Assembly: GCA_027579435.1 (NCBI GenBank)
Contig: JANBPK010001484.1
Span: 17,360-81,359 of the forward strand
DNA: 64,000 bases
Direction of reading: 5' to 3'
Source of the DNA: Candolleomyces eurysporus
Taxonomy: Eukaryota; Basidiomycota; Agaricomycetes; Agaricales; Psathyrellaceae
The position numbers and the translations under genes were made by a program. Shown in pieces: positions 12,740 to 24,671 of the stretch. Numbering within the stretch: position 1 is the first letter of the stretch; each line of letters opens with the position of its first letter. The notes under the pieces were generated by a model. It was not told the DNA's origin. It did not search any database and saw nothing but the letters and a program-made list of their open reading frames with translations.

Positions 12740-14794
12740 ATGGACATGTCAATGATGGATCAGGATCCTCCTGCCCACCTGCTCGGTACTCCTGCGTTTT
12801 TCCCGGCGCTCGTTATCTACATTCGGTCTCTTTCCAATTCTCCTTCATTGCCTTTGGATCAGGTCATCGTCAAGTCCATTCTTCTGTGCTTGATTGCAGG
12901 AGACAAGCATCTCATTCTTCGAACTCCAGAGGAAGATATTGGCCTTGTGGTCAAGCTTGTAGCCTGGGTGAGCCATCGTTTCGCGTATTGAAGGCTTAGA
13001 GAGACACACACACTGTCTACGCCACTTATCATGTGGACCTATCGGACCTGCTTAAATTTGGATGAGCTCATGGCTTGTGGAGGTAGACCTTCCGCCGCCC
13101 CCCGCTTTGAACTCTAGATAATCAGTGCACTGCCATTCCGCAGCCGTAACCTACTTTGACGATCTGAAACGACCGACTTCCAAGGCATTGACCTTGGTAT
13201 GGTCACAATGACATAGTGGCGAACCCAGGTCCATCAACACGCCTTGATATCCTCCATCTCCTGACTGGCCGCATCATTCCTTCAACTGACATCTGACTTC
13301 CTTCTAGACTCTAACATCGATATTCAACTATACCGCCCACAGAGTCAAAATACGTTCTCGGTCCGCAAATTCGCCGCAACTCTTTCTGGAGTCTTTGTTC
13401 CTGCCGAAAGCCGGAGGACCTAGCGGAAAGCCGTCTCGAACTGGATCGAAGCTTGGAGCGATATTGCCCAAACATCCTAGATCGATATCTTATCCAAACG
13501 ATCTAGCTCAGGCTCATGCCCAGTCACTTGATGGAGGGTTTGACGCCTATTCAGACGCACAACCACTGGCGCTACCTCGTTTACAACATTCCTTCACAGA
13601 GCCAGCGCCTACTCGCCACAAAGCCGGGTCAAGGGAGCTTCCTCGTGCCCTCATCCTTTCGGGAATTGAGAAGTCGAGTGCTCCAGTCCAGCACGCCCTG
13701 TCCAATGTGCTCTCCGAGCGGAGTGTTGCCTTAGATGAGGATGCCGGTGATGTTTGGAACTTCCCTGCGGGTTTCATCACAATCTACGTTTGCTCTGTGA
13801 ACAACAGCAGGCGCCCCGCAATTGAAAAGAGCCTCGTGAGTGAAACTTGTTTCAAACTCTAACTCAAATTCTATAAACTGATTACTCGAGGTAGTTGGAC
13901 AAGTTCTCATTGAGCCACAATGTATTCGTCTCTCAATCCATCAGACATGCCTTCCATTCCTTGCAATTTCTGTCTGTCCAATCATTTTCGCAGTCTTCCT
14001 CATTCTCGTACTCCACCCCTGGTTCGCCGTCAATCCCTTACCAAACTCCATTACCCCAAACACAGACTCCACCCTACTATTCGAAGCCATTGCCTCCGGT
14101 CCAACCCATACGTCACTTGAACACTACTAACCCGCCTCCTGTGTTCACGCAAGAAGTGTTCCCCGAGAGTTTTATCGAACTTCTTCAAAGACACTGCCGC
14201 AAGACGTATCTCGCGCCCGAGCTAGGTCTCTACTTATCTGATCTGTTCTCTGCTGCACGTCATCACCCCCTCGTGGATGGGATGCTGCTGACTGCGAGAG
14301 CAAGGAAGGATGCAGAAGACCTGGCTCGAGCAGCTCGTGTTATCGGATCTGACTTGACGGGAATGGAACTGCTCCGTCCCGTGGACAGCGAAGGAGACGA
14401 CACCTCGGACTACTACGATGCACAGAGCACGCAGTACATGAAAACCATAGACGAATCCTCTACCACGAACTTGCTACGCAAGGACTCGACGTACGGATCG
14501 TTTACGAGGATGTCGTCGATGGGTCAGGAGGCGGATATCGAGGGCGAAATTGTGGTTTTGGATGTTACGGAGGTGGACGTGGCTCGTACGATGCCGAGGG
14601 TTGTGACCCACAGGATGAGCGTGCGTGATGGGCCAGAGGAAGAGGTTCTAGCAAGCGCAGTCATTGGCGCGACGTTTGGAAGGTCACTTGGCGGTGAAGA
14701 TGCCGATGGGAAAGGGGTCGCCGAAAGCTTTCGGAAGGGCTACGATGGGCTGACTATCAAGGACGTTCTCGTCGATATTTTGAACAAAGTTTAG
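12740..14794 (+). CDS. MoxR/Mg-chelatase-like AAA-family protein (fungal, degenerate)
   Basis: Three or more exons. The N-terminus reads MDMSMMDQDPPAHLLGTPAF and contains LPLDQVIVKSILLCLIAGDK. The core carries LPRALILSGIEKSSAPVQHA, then LDEDAGDVWNFPAGFITIYV and LLDKFSLSHNVFVS, which resemble the second half of the AAA module (sensor region) of MoxR/Mg-chelatase-type ATPases. The C-terminus has DGMLLTARARKDAEDLARAA, like the helical lid of that group. I do not find a proper Walker A (GxxxxGK), so ATP hydrolysis is doubtful or an exon has been missed between 12970 and 13390. Family assignment comes from pattern memory and is moderate. Fungi lack chlorophyll, so the name says nothing about the reaction. 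Ends FEQ-less with VDILNKV before TAG. Confidence 0.5.
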
Positions 14795-15400
14795 CACGTA
14801 TGCGACTCGTTTCCCCTGAGAGAGAGTAGACTATTCGCGTTTACCCCTCGCCGTTGCCGCTCCAGGAGAGGAAAGGCCTCCTATCAGTCGGTGTGGTGAA
14901 ATATCGTTCTACCATGTAGTCAATCCCGAAATCTATTGTTTCCTGTGCTTATCGCGTGGATGTGTAAGTCAAATAGGGTCCAAGCCCTTCGCCTTTACCC
15001 CACACAATTGCGACTACCGCCGGCACCAGTGTTCAGCGACGTCAAGTTACTGCGTTGGTCGTGCCTGGCCTCCTCCGTATGGCGGCCTATCGACCAATAA
15101 CCGATGACTCATTCGAATTGGCTCCAGAGATATCTGCTTTCGTCGGCCTAAGGCTGCCTACGATGGCGAATTCGGGCTGCCATTTCCTCAAATGGATATC
15201 ATGCATGGTGTTATCGCGACTGTATTGACGAAATGGCTGACAAATCTGGCAATAATATTGCGAAATCTCTTTGCACCGTACCGTGACCACAGGCATCTAC
15301 AACCGGCATATCTGCAACCACTCCCATGCTTCGAATTCGTATTCTGAATCTATTTCGTGCTCCTCTTGGTTCCCCTCTCTCACATCCGCACTGAGAAAAA
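14795..15400. other. Intergenic, 5' flank of the Zn2Cys6 factor
   Basis: About 600 bp; no ORF with recognisable motifs. It contains the 3' flank of the AAA-like gene and the leader of the transcription factor, which begins shortly after a CT-rich stretch (15350-15385). Confidence 0.45.
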
Positions 15401-18400
15401 ATGGCTCCCAGTGTGGATAATTCTACCGTACCGACGGCAACCAGTCCAAAGAGCGCGAACAATGCTTCTGAGGATCTATTGGCAAGCCGCGCTCAGTCGA
15501 AGAAGCGAAGAATACCGGGTGCTTGCGATATCTGCAAACGAAAGAAAAGTAATTATATTCATCTGCGAGACAGAGTTGTTTTCTGACATTTGATTTATTG
15601 CGCTGTTGTCACAGTTCGATGTGAGCGTTTGACCGCTTCGTCTCGCACGCACTCGACATGTATTGATACCTAGCACAGGTGACAGTGGCCAGTTGCCGGG
15701 AAACCGATGCAGTAATTGCATTCAACTCGGCCTCGAATGTACACATAAAGAGGTCGCCAAGGTGAGCTCGTTCGTTTGACTCCTCACGGCCTTAGGTTGA
15801 CCCCTCCGGTGAATCTCAGACGCTGGGCTCAGCGAAAGGGTAAGTGGCGTTCTATGCATAGCGCCACCTTTTCTAATTTGTGATCAGATATGTTGAGAGT
15901 CTTGAATCGCGACTGGAGAAAATGGACAAGCTTCTGAGGAGGGTGAGTGGTTACTAAGGAAGTTTGTTGCAATTATTCTCAGCTATCACTCCACAGCTTC
16001 TTCCTGGAGTTGACTTGAACGAAGAACTCAACAAATCTGCCAAAAGTCCTGGTGAAGATTCGTCCGGGAAACCTGTATCTCTTAGCGAAGAAAGAGAAGT
16101 TCTGGGAAAACTGAGTAAGCTTACGCTGAAGCCCCATTCCCATCGGTTCTTTGGCAAATCAAGGTATTGTGTTACCCCCTCTTGCCATCAAGTCCGCCCC
16201 TCACTTCTGAAATCCAGTCAATATGAACTCATTCAGACAGCGCTTGACATGCGTGAAGAGTATACCGGAGAAGGCCTCGCGTATGTGAACCCTGCCCTTC
16301 CGATGAAACGACCAGAATTTTGGAACGTACCAGAGGTATGCATTCTCCCACTTCCCCAACTGTCATCTTTCTAACCGCGTCTCAATTATAGTGGATAGCG
16401 CATCACCCTGAAATCGACGAAGACGAGAGAAACTATGTCTTTCCTGAACACGACCTCTATCCTCAACTCGTCGAGGCCTATTTCACTCACGTCAACCCCT
16501 TTCACCCACTCCTTCATCAGCCGACTTTTGAAAAGCAAATCGCCGACGGATTACATCATAGAGATTCGATGTTCGCCAAGGTCTTCCTCCTAGTCTGTGC
16601 TCACGGTGCCCAACGCTGTGAAGACCCTCGCGTCTTCGCCGAGGGTACAACGTCAACGCGTTCTGCGGGGTGGAGGTGGTTTGAGCAGGTCAATATCTTC
16701 CGCAGAAACCTGTTCAACCGAGTACTGTTATACGAGCTCCAGATGCATGCGCTTTATGTGCTGTTCGCGAGCTCGAGTGAGATGCCACAGGGTGTGTGGG
16801 CCCAGATTGGTATGGCTTTGCGACTGTCCCAAGAGGTGGGCGGTCATAGGCGAAGGAGAAACGAGGATAGTGGGCTGCCGACAGCCGAAGATGAGCTCTG
16901 GAAGAGAGCATTTTGGTATGTTTACAGAATCGGGTCTGAACTATTGCTAATATGTCTGTTTCGCAGGGTGATTTTAAGCGTGGACCGTTGGATCAGTCAA
17001 AATTCGGGAAGGGCGTGTGGACTTCAGGACGAGGAGTGAGTTGTTTCGTCTGTCCATGAATAGCTCCGAGTTCGTGCCCTAACAATAATTCTAGCTTCGA
17101 CCTTGACCTTCCACTAGAGGTGGACGACGAGTATTGGGAAACCGGCTTCGTTCAACCAGATGGACAGCCGTCTGCCATTGCCTACTTCAACTCCTATCTA
17201 AGCTTGATGGACATATTGGCGTATTCTATGAGACTAATTGTAAGTCTTAATGCCCTTAGTTCGAGCTTTTGTTTGACTTCAATCTCTAGTACTCGATAAA
17301 GCATCCAAAGTTTCCTCGAAAGGGTAGTGAAAGGTCGGAACAAGAGATTATTGCTGAGCTCGACGCTGCGATGAACAAGTGGATGGATTCTGTTCCCGAA
17401 CATCGTAAGTCTCAAATCACCCAATTCTGTATCTGCACATTATTGAATTTCCGCCCCAGTCCGGTGGAATACCGAGCACAAGTCCGATCTCTTCAGGAAA
17501 CAATCCTCCGCATTGCACGCAACTTACTACTATCTTCAAACATTCATCCATCGTCCATTCATTCCGTCACCTCGAAATCCAACTCCCGGAGCATTTCCTT
17601 CCTTGGCTATCTGCACAAATGCTGCGCGGTCGTGTTGCCATGTGCTGGAAAGCTTCCATAAGCTCAGTCCCCTCCCACATCAACCGTTCCAGGCGAGTGT
17701 TCCTCTGCTCCATCCAGGAAGTTCTGAGGCTCATGATGCGTTAGACCATAGCATTCACAGCAGCTGTGATTTTACTCCTGAATATCTGGAGTGGAAAGCG
17801 AACCGGTTTCGCGCCTAACCCGCGCAGGGAAATGGAAGATGTTCAGCGGTGTATGGATATGTTGAGAGCATCCGAGAGGCGGTGAGTAGCCATGTACAGC
17901 CGTCAGAAGGGCTTTCATTTACCAGTTTCGGTAACAGGTGGGCAGCGGCAGGAAGGTTCTTGTGAGTGTCTGTATCTCGCTGTATCGATCTCATTGTTGT
18001 ATTCATCACGCCTGTGGCAGGGACCTATTGACAGAGTTGGCATCTGCCGGAGATTTGGGAGGCGCGTTCCATCAAAGCGAGGCCAAATCTAGGAAACGAT
18101 CTCGCTCTGACTCTGAGGCTGAAGACACCGATAATTCAGCATCGTCTGGCATCCCAACCACGCCTGCTGTGGTCCCTGAGACGCAACGACACATTGCAGG
18201 AACACGTCGAGTGTCTCTTAGCCAGGCTAACAGCCCCGTTACCCCGGTCGAGCCACCGATAAACTTCCTCTTGCCAATGTATAGCAACGATCTCGGTCGG
18301 TTACCAGTGTACGGCCAATTCAATTTCGCGGATACGGCAAACGTCAACGCGTTTTTGGGCGAACAGTTGGGTCAGATTCATACATCGATACCAACGAAAA

Positions 18401-18896
18401 CATCGAATTCGTATCATTTCGATCAGCCGCCGCCTAACCCGGCAAGTTTGCTCTCTCTAGTCGGGGAGCCAGGCGCAGAACTGTTCCCCTCGCAGAGTTA
18501 TACACTGGACTCGTTGCTCAAGGACGCTGCCTTCAACTCCCCGATGCCGCCGATGGCTTCAACGAGTAACCTTGCGGGAGCGGCGGGGATAATCCGACCT
18601 CCGCTCACGGCTGCAGATCTCGCTACGCTGTTTGCGCAGTGCTCGACCGATTTCAGCGCCTTCACCCAGCATCTAGGCGCCTTTGGACCTCACCAGCCAA
18701 TGATCGATTTGGAAATGATGAAAATGTGGAATACGGCACCGTCCAGTTTACAGTAAGTGTTTGTGTTGAACCTTAATCCATCGGACGTGTTTTGATTGCT
18801 TCTTCAAGGTTGGATGAATGGGGCACGTTTATCTCCAATGTCGGGCAGTTAACGCATGCATCGAAGCCTAGCTCGTCGTCCCAACCACCGAACTAA
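15401..18896 (+). CDS. Zn2Cys6 transcription factor with Fungal_trans domain
   Basis: Nuclear DNA-binding regulator. The N-terminus MAPSVDNSTVPTATS leads to a basic patch and ACDICKRKK; after small introns the cluster continues with VRCD, then GNRCSNCIQLGLECTH, giving six cysteines of a binuclear zinc cluster. A short coiled coil follows (YVESLESRLEKMDKLLRR). The middle part is a Fungal_trans domain: VEAYFTHVNPFHPLLHQPTF, LLYELQMHALYVLFASSS, GMALRLSQEVGGHRRRR. The C-terminal third is disordered and rich in Pro/Ser/Gln and ends SSSQPPN. Many introns, some inside the zinc cluster, as usual in basidiomycetes. Pieces of this gene have been copied into the island to its right (21788-22012 and 24672-25475). 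Target genes cannot be read from sequence. Confidence 0.9.
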
Positions 18897-19184
18897 TTTC
18901 GGTCTCCCACGTTGCACTCTCGAACAACTTTTTGGTGGCTCTTCGGTAACATGGCCAATGTATTGCTAGGATTTTTATATCTCACGATTATCCGCTGCTT
19001 GTAGGCTGAACATTTTAAACTAGTATGCTTATCCATTTTTATATTATCATTTTTCTACGTATGTACTTGTCTCTGAGTGTCGACGTCGGAGTGGAACGAG
19101 CGGGCACAATGGTTCCTTGAAGAATTCCATCGGCCTTTTGTTAGGTCCTGTGTCTCGACGGCCTATGTATCTATAAGGACAAGA

Positions 19185-19500
19185 GTAATAAACTTACCCA
19201 GATCTTAAACTCCACCCCTAATGTCCGCTCGCTGGCGCTACAGACTACAGCGGGTTTCCCGGAGATCTCAGCTCAGTGTACACGCTCAGCCTGTCGTTCC
19301 CCTGCTCGAAGAGCTCACCCTTGACCAGAGAGTGATCACGTCAGATTATGCCTACAGCCTTTATCCAACATGCTTTATCGACTGCGTGAAAGCTCGATGG
19401 AGCAAGATGACCACCAAGACAGTGGAAGCTCAGCTCACGAAGGCTTCACTGTTTCTTGATTCCAGCCTCAACTTAGGCGGAGGTTTCGACTTCAAGTGAC
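19185..19500 (+). pseudogene. F-box/LRR gene 3' fragment (copy 2)
   Basis: A frameshifted remnant of the C-terminal region of an F-box protein like that at 22119-24009. In one frame STPNVRSLALQTT matches the LAPNVQSLTLGVDT block of the intact gene. After a frame change VPLLEELTL matches VPLLEELTI, FIDCVKARWSK matches LINMVKARRNQ, and LTKASLFLD matches LKKLSLFLE. It has no upstream F-box part. The same 3' segment also occurs at about 27415-27560. Confidence 0.55.
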
Positions 19501-19539
19501 TATGCGGGCTACTCACAGGTCGCTGTATTGGTTCGATCC

Positions 19540-20123
19540 AGTGGGAAAAGCGACTACTCACTGTGATTAAATACTCTTTTACCTAGAGGATCGGTCTTGT
19601 ATTATGGGTGCTGTTTAGAGTTACACCTTGGGAAGGAGACGCCTGAGAGAAGAGGATGGCCTATCAGAAATGGTGATTGTAGAGCGTGCCGTGTAGCCAA
19701 GAGCGACTCTGATAGCTCAGAAAACGATTCTCAAGACTATTGAGTTTGATACTACTTTTTAGCCAATACCTACCTTACTCGGTTACTGTTATAAAGTGCT
19801 CCAATGTTTGAGCGGGAATTGAGTTGATCGCTGAGTGTCACGGTCATTAGTTTCAGCTTTCCTTCAAGTTTCTCCTATTGTGATCACATATTATCGATAC
19901 CAGGGATGTCTTTGGTATGTTTATATTTTCAATACAGAGCGTGATGCTGATTTTATGTGTCGACAGCCTGAACCGTTCCTTCCATTCGAACGAGCCGGCG
20001 GCCCACTTCCATGCTACTGCCATAATTGTAAACGCCGGTGTCAACGAACGCCGAGATCAGATCAAAATTTCTATTTCTCTCCACCACCTCTCGCTCTCGC
20101 AGAACCTCACGTTTTCTCCTCCC
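19540..20123 (+). repeat. Duplicated 5' flank of the zinc-knuckle gene (copy A)
   Basis: Upstream region and leader of the zinc-knuckle gene. Parts align with 27560-27960, for example the segments around ACAGAGCGTGATGCTGATT (19935) and ACAGAGCGAGATGCTGATT (27798). Its last ~90 bp align with 32370-32460. It holds the promoter of the intact gene; no separate gene is supported. Confidence 0.6.
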
Positions 20124-21400
20124 ATGACCCGTATAACAAATTTTGGACGCAAAAGGACATACCTGGAAGCTGGATTTGCTGAGCCAGAGCCAAATCACTA
20201 CCGCGACACTCCCACGAACTCAGACTCGCCAGCCCGAAAATGCCAACCTGCAGCCTCACCGAGTCCCAATGCAAAGCCCACCACTAGTGCTAGGGATCAA
20301 ATTCATTCGCCTTCTCCAGATGCTCGAGATGGAGCGTCAGAATCAATAGCGGAGGTGAGGAAACACCGGAAAAGACATAGGTCGAAGAAAGGCAAGGGTC
20401 CACTTGGGATGTCGCAAGCTCTTGCGGGGAAGCGGGATGCCGAAGGATCTGAATCGAACACTGCTGGTCCCAGTGAACCTAAACGTAAGAAGCAGAAGCC
20501 AGAGAGACCGAGGTCTGACAGGCAAGCAAAGGGACAAGGTGGTGCACGGAGGGATCATGGCCCAGGTGCGTGAAATACTGGCGATCCTTCACCCAACAAT
20601 TTTCTGAAATTTCGTTTCTCTCTAGTCGACCGGAGAGAAGAACGTAGAATAAAACGTATCAGCGAGAAATTGCAAGTGACTACGTGCTTTGCTTGTCGAG
20701 AGAAAGGACACGCTGCCAAAGATTGCCCAAAAGCCGCTGGGAGCTCGCAAGCCGCGGTCCGGGGAGACGACATCGGTATGGACGACCCGCAAGCGAACCC
20801 TCAAACTAAATCCGCACCTGTCGTTGGCATCTGCTACAGGTTCGTCTTCAGACTCTCTAATAATCTACACACTATTTGCTCAACCTAGTTCTTTGGTAGA
20901 TGCGGCTCGTCGAAACACAACCTATCACGGTGCAAGAAACCCGCAAACCCAGAGAACCCTCTACCCTTCGCATCATGCTTCGTTTGTTCAGGCAAAGGGC
21001 ACCTCGCAGGCTCGTGTTCCAAAAATCAAAATAAAGGTGTCTATCCTAACGGCGGGTGCTGTAAAATCTGCGGAGACACTACACATCTGGCGAAAGATTG
21101 TACAGTCAGGCGGAACGGTACGTCACTTCCAATGTTAATTTCCATGGGTGACGAATTGACAAATATTGATTTTTATTAGAAATAGCGGCCAAGGCTGCTG
21201 TGGGCACGGGTACAGGTGCAGGCGCAGACGAAGACGACTTTATGGTTCTAAAACGACAGACAAAGCTGGTGGAGAAAGAGGAAAACCAGGAGGATCGGTG
21301 GAAGGCCGTGGTGGATGCTTCGGCGAAAGCACCAGGCAGGCTAAGGGAGGATGGTGTCTCTGTGGCCTCTGTTGCCAGAAAGAAGGTCGTGGTATTTTAG
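20124..21400 (+). CDS. CCHC zinc-knuckle RNA-binding protein (ZCCHC9-like), intact copy
   Basis: Probable nucleolar/nuclear RNA-binding protein. Human ZCCHC9 is the closest family I can name, by layout. Five or so exons. The start is ATG at 20124 (MTRITNFGRKRTYLEAGFAE). A long basic, disordered N-terminus with lysine clusters (HRKRHRSKKGKG, EPKRKKQKPERPR) is followed by RREERRIKRI. Then come four CCHC knuckles split by introns: CFACREKGHAAKDCP, CYRCGSSKHNLSRC, CFVCSGKGHLAGSC and CKICGDTTHLAKDC. The C-terminus has DEDDFMVLKR and ends SVASVARKKVVVF. It faces an NLR 3' fragment tail to tail. Two decayed copies exist at 25478-26085 and 32370-32930; only this copy keeps all knuckles, so it is likely the working one. 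Confidence 0.87.
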
Positions 21401-21419
21401 ATTGGATAGTAGTACTGTT

Positions 21420-21787
21420 GAAAACCACCCTCTTTCTCCGAGATAGCCGAGGTCGATTTGTGCGGAATCCATCTGAATGGCTGGCGGCGTGCTGCGAGGA
21501 CGAAGCGACCTCACACGGCAGGGTTCACCCTGTCCAGCAATTCCTACAACTTCTTCCTTCGTGAACGTGCGCTATCTGCCTGGATGAGCTTCCAAAGGTC
21601 CGAGTCAGGGTATAGACCGTTTGGGACGAGGCCAACTGATGCTTCAACTGCTTGCAAGATCAAGGTGCCTTGTCCCGTCGTGCACTGAGTGAGACGAAGT
21701 CAGGTCGGAGTTCGACGTCAACGTATGGAGGTGCGCACATACTAAACGCTGATGATACAAATCCCAGCACTGGTCAATCCCCTAAAA
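21420..21787 (-). pseudogene. NLR 3'-end fragment (copy A)
   Basis: About 370 bp that align with the last exons of the intact NLR at 33045-35080, in the same orientation. It covers the final exon (the block that in the intact gene encodes DGLYPDSDFWKLIRADSA), the last intron and part of the preceding exon up to the GATACAAATCC.AGCACTGG stretch. No NACHT part remains. It ends abruptly at about 21787 where sequence homologous to the 3' end of the transcription factor begins, a clear rearrangement junction. Confidence 0.75.
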
Positions 21788-22012
21788 GAACGTCGGGCAG
21801 CTAACGCGCGCATCGTAGCCTAGTTCGTTGTCCCTACCACCGAATCAATATGCACTGTCGGTCTCCTCCGTCATGGCCAATGTATTTGCTAGGATCTGTA
21901 TATCTAGCGGTTATCCGCGGCTTGTAGGTTGAACATTTTAAATTAGTATGTTTATCTATTGTTGTATCATCGTTTTTCTACTTGTCGATGTCGGAGTGAA
22001 CGGCACAATGAT
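21788..22012 (+). pseudogene. Transcription factor 3'-end fragment
   Basis: About 220 bp homologous to 18838-19110, the last codons and 3' UTR of the Zn2Cys6 gene. Shared landmarks, in order: GTCGGGCAG.TAACGC, ATGGCCAATGTATT, GCTTGTAGG.TGAACATTTTAAA, and GTCGGAGTG. One internal stretch (about 60 bp in the parent) is missing. It lies directly upstream of the F-box gene, so it may now act as its promoter. Confidence 0.75.
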
Positions 22013-22118
22013 TGTGATCCGTTTTTAGATAGGAGGAGCCGTGGGACATGGGCATCTCCTTTCTCCCCACCACATTTTCAGATCCGTACATTGCGCCGGG
22101 GCGATTATTGCGATTTCG

Positions 22119-24009
22119 ATGTCATCGGTATCCACCACATCCCTTGCGCCTGTAAGCGAATGGCTGACTTTGTCCATAGAATGGAGCTTCCCTTCCCGAA
22201 CACATTCGCAAAGTTGTCTGGGCGAACGAACCCCTGCCTCAATCGGAGGTGGCAAACGTGAAGAAATGCCTCGAAGAACGAATACCTCTTCTCATGCAAT
22301 GCGACAAGGAAGTGAAGAATCTGACGGAACAGCTTCAGGCAAAGCGCCAGCAACTTACGCAACTAGTGGAAGACGTCCAGGCATGCAATCGGATCCTCAA
22401 GCTGTCGAAGAAAACATCCATCCTTATGGTCCCGACCGAAGTTCTCCAAACTATCTTTCACTACTCCCTCCCCCCTACCCTGTCGCCCTGCCATCTACAC
22501 CCAACAACCTACTTCAATACCCCACCTATCTCGCTCCTTCAGGTTTGTAAAAGATGGAGAACAGCAGCATTCGAAATGCCTTCGCTTTGGACGTTTTTCT
22601 CGGTCTACGTCCCTATCTCCTGGCCAGGGAACTTTCGGAAAGAAAGATGTGAAGGGTTTTACGACGCTGTGAAGCACTATTTCCAGCGGTCCGGAAGCCT
22701 TCCAAAGTCCCTCAACTTCGGCATGTCACTCCAAAATTGTGAAGACAGCCAGTTCATCCTCAAATATAGCCACATTTTCGGCGCGATCTTTACTCAAGAT
22801 GTCGAAATCAAGAACCTTTCTCTGGGTTCGGACAATATCTATCACTTTTTATCGAAATTCGACTCCCTCCGGGCGAGGAACCCTCCTTTGTTCAAGCCAA
22901 GTATCCTGGAATGTGTCGAATCCTTGGTTATCTACTCCACGGCGCTGTCCGTGAGCCAAGGCACCATCGACTTAAGCGGTATAGCCGCAATTCATCCAAG
23001 CCACTTCACCTCACTACGCCGCCTTTCTTTTCACCCGGGACTAGGGACCACTTCAAATCTGACCCTGCCTTTACCCTGGAATAATTTGACTCACGTCGCC
23101 ATTGCATCCTGGATTGCATATCCATCGTGGTTGGATCTCTTTGCCAAGCTGACGGCGTTGCAGGAAGGCATATTCTACATACAAAGGGATGAGGCCAGGT
23201 GGAACTCAACCGATGACGGATACGAAGCTCGGCTTCCTCACCTCGCAAACCTTTCGTTGGTTGCCAATTGCGATCCATTCACGTCTCCAATTTCTTTCGG
23301 ATACTGTTCACTCCCTTCACTCAAGCATCTTCAACTCGGCGCACATTGTGAACCTAATCTGAATGCGAACAATATGGGCTTCGAGATCGAGGCATTCGAT
23401 CTCAGTGGCCTTGAAGATGCACTGAGAAATCTCACCACTCTCTCCTTATGCCGCCTGTCCTGGCAACTTCAAGAAACACATCTTGCAGGAATTCTTGCCC
23501 TTGCGCCCAACGTTCAGTCGCTGACGCTAGGCGTCGACACAAATTACGACTCACTCTTTGATGGCCTCTCCCGTAAAACCCCAGTGCTTGTACCCCTTCT
23601 TGAAGAGCTCACTATCAACTGCGCTTCTTTCCAGTACGACTCACTGATCTGGGAAGTGTCGGGCGCCCAACCCTCCTCCTCCTTCGACTTCTCAGACCAG
23701 CTCATCAACATGGTGAAAGCCCGACGTAATCAGTGGGTTGCTATCGGGGTCTCGCAGTTGAAAAAATTATCATTGTTTCTTGAGAGAGAGTATGAGGGGG
23801 TGTTGAATATGGTCGAAGAAGGGCTGACGGTGGAGGTTGAGAGGGGACTGGACTTGGCTGTAGGTGCTATCCAGTCGCCTCAGGGTTGGAGCAATATGTT
23901 TCCAAGAAAGATCACGCACTGGCACGAAGGACTGATGATACGGCGGAATCTGGACTCGTATTGTTCCAGTTGTTTAGAATCGGACAATTTTGGGCGGTTC
24001 CTGAAGTAG
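22119..24009 (+). CDS. F-box-like protein with LRR-type C-terminus
   Basis: Likely substrate adaptor of an SCF ubiquitin ligase; such genes form large families in mushrooms. Best model: a tiny first exon (ATGTCATCG, 22119-22127), an intron of 52 bp, then a single long exon that begins NGASLPEHIRKVVWANEPLP. A coiled coil follows (LTEQLQAKRQQLTQLVEDVQ), then the F-box-like segment ILMVPTEVLQTIFHYSL and LLQVCKRWRTAAFEMPSLW, which keeps the usual 'P.E.L..IF' and 'VC..WR..A...P.LW' pattern. The rest holds irregular leucine-rich repeats, e.g. LPHLANLSLVANC, LRNLTTLSLCRLSWQL and VQSLTLGVDTN. About 610 aa. The open frame is intact. The immediate upstream DNA is a copied transcription-factor 3' end. 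Confidence 0.8.
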
Positions 24010-24671
24010 AGCGGAAGGGGAGTCATTGATAATTCTGGTGCGGACGATGACTCAGACCACGGTGGTCAAGTATGGAATGGCTCATGGCAAAGGCTCCAGT
24101 AACTCTTGACGACTGATCCTGTTCAAGTTATTCACGGTTCTCAATGTATGTTTACGTTGCACAGTATTCTCGTCGAAAGGAATGGACTGTAACACTGTTT
24201 TTGATCCGTTCAAGTCAGCTCCGACCTGGTGACCAGCCTGAGGCTGAGGCTGCCGCTGTCGCCACATTTCACTTTCTCTTCCTTCTCAAATCTGCATGTC
24301 AACTTCGGCTAAGGCACTGACTGAATGTCTCCAGTATGTACNTTTTTTTATCTATGGCTGATAAAGTTGGAATTTTAGTCTATCTTCTTCCACCCCTTTC
24401 TTGCAAACAGTGCAAATGCTCATTCGGTCGAATGAGCCTCTTACTCAACCGCACAGGGCATCGGTAAAACAGCAACAGATTGCGCAGGGAAAAGGCGACA
24501 TATGGGCTTACAAGCGGATCCTTCGACTGGGGAATCAAGCATTCATTCGCGTGATTCCACCATGAAATTTACGAATGATCTTTCGCCATACCCCTGGTCC
24601 AGCCCTCAAGTGCCAAACGAACTTTTCGGGCCCTAGGTTTTTTCTTTAAAGGCCGAGCCACCCTTGGGTGT
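24010..24671. other. Intergenic within the mosaic island
   Basis: No supported gene. One N (24342) precedes a T run. I could not match this stretch to another part of the window. It ends at the junction with the copied transcription-factor segment. Confidence 0.4.

Noticed and set aside
22041..22550. 169-aa plus ORF over the F-box start
   Set aside because: Reads through the first intron; the F-box frame explains the conserved sequence.
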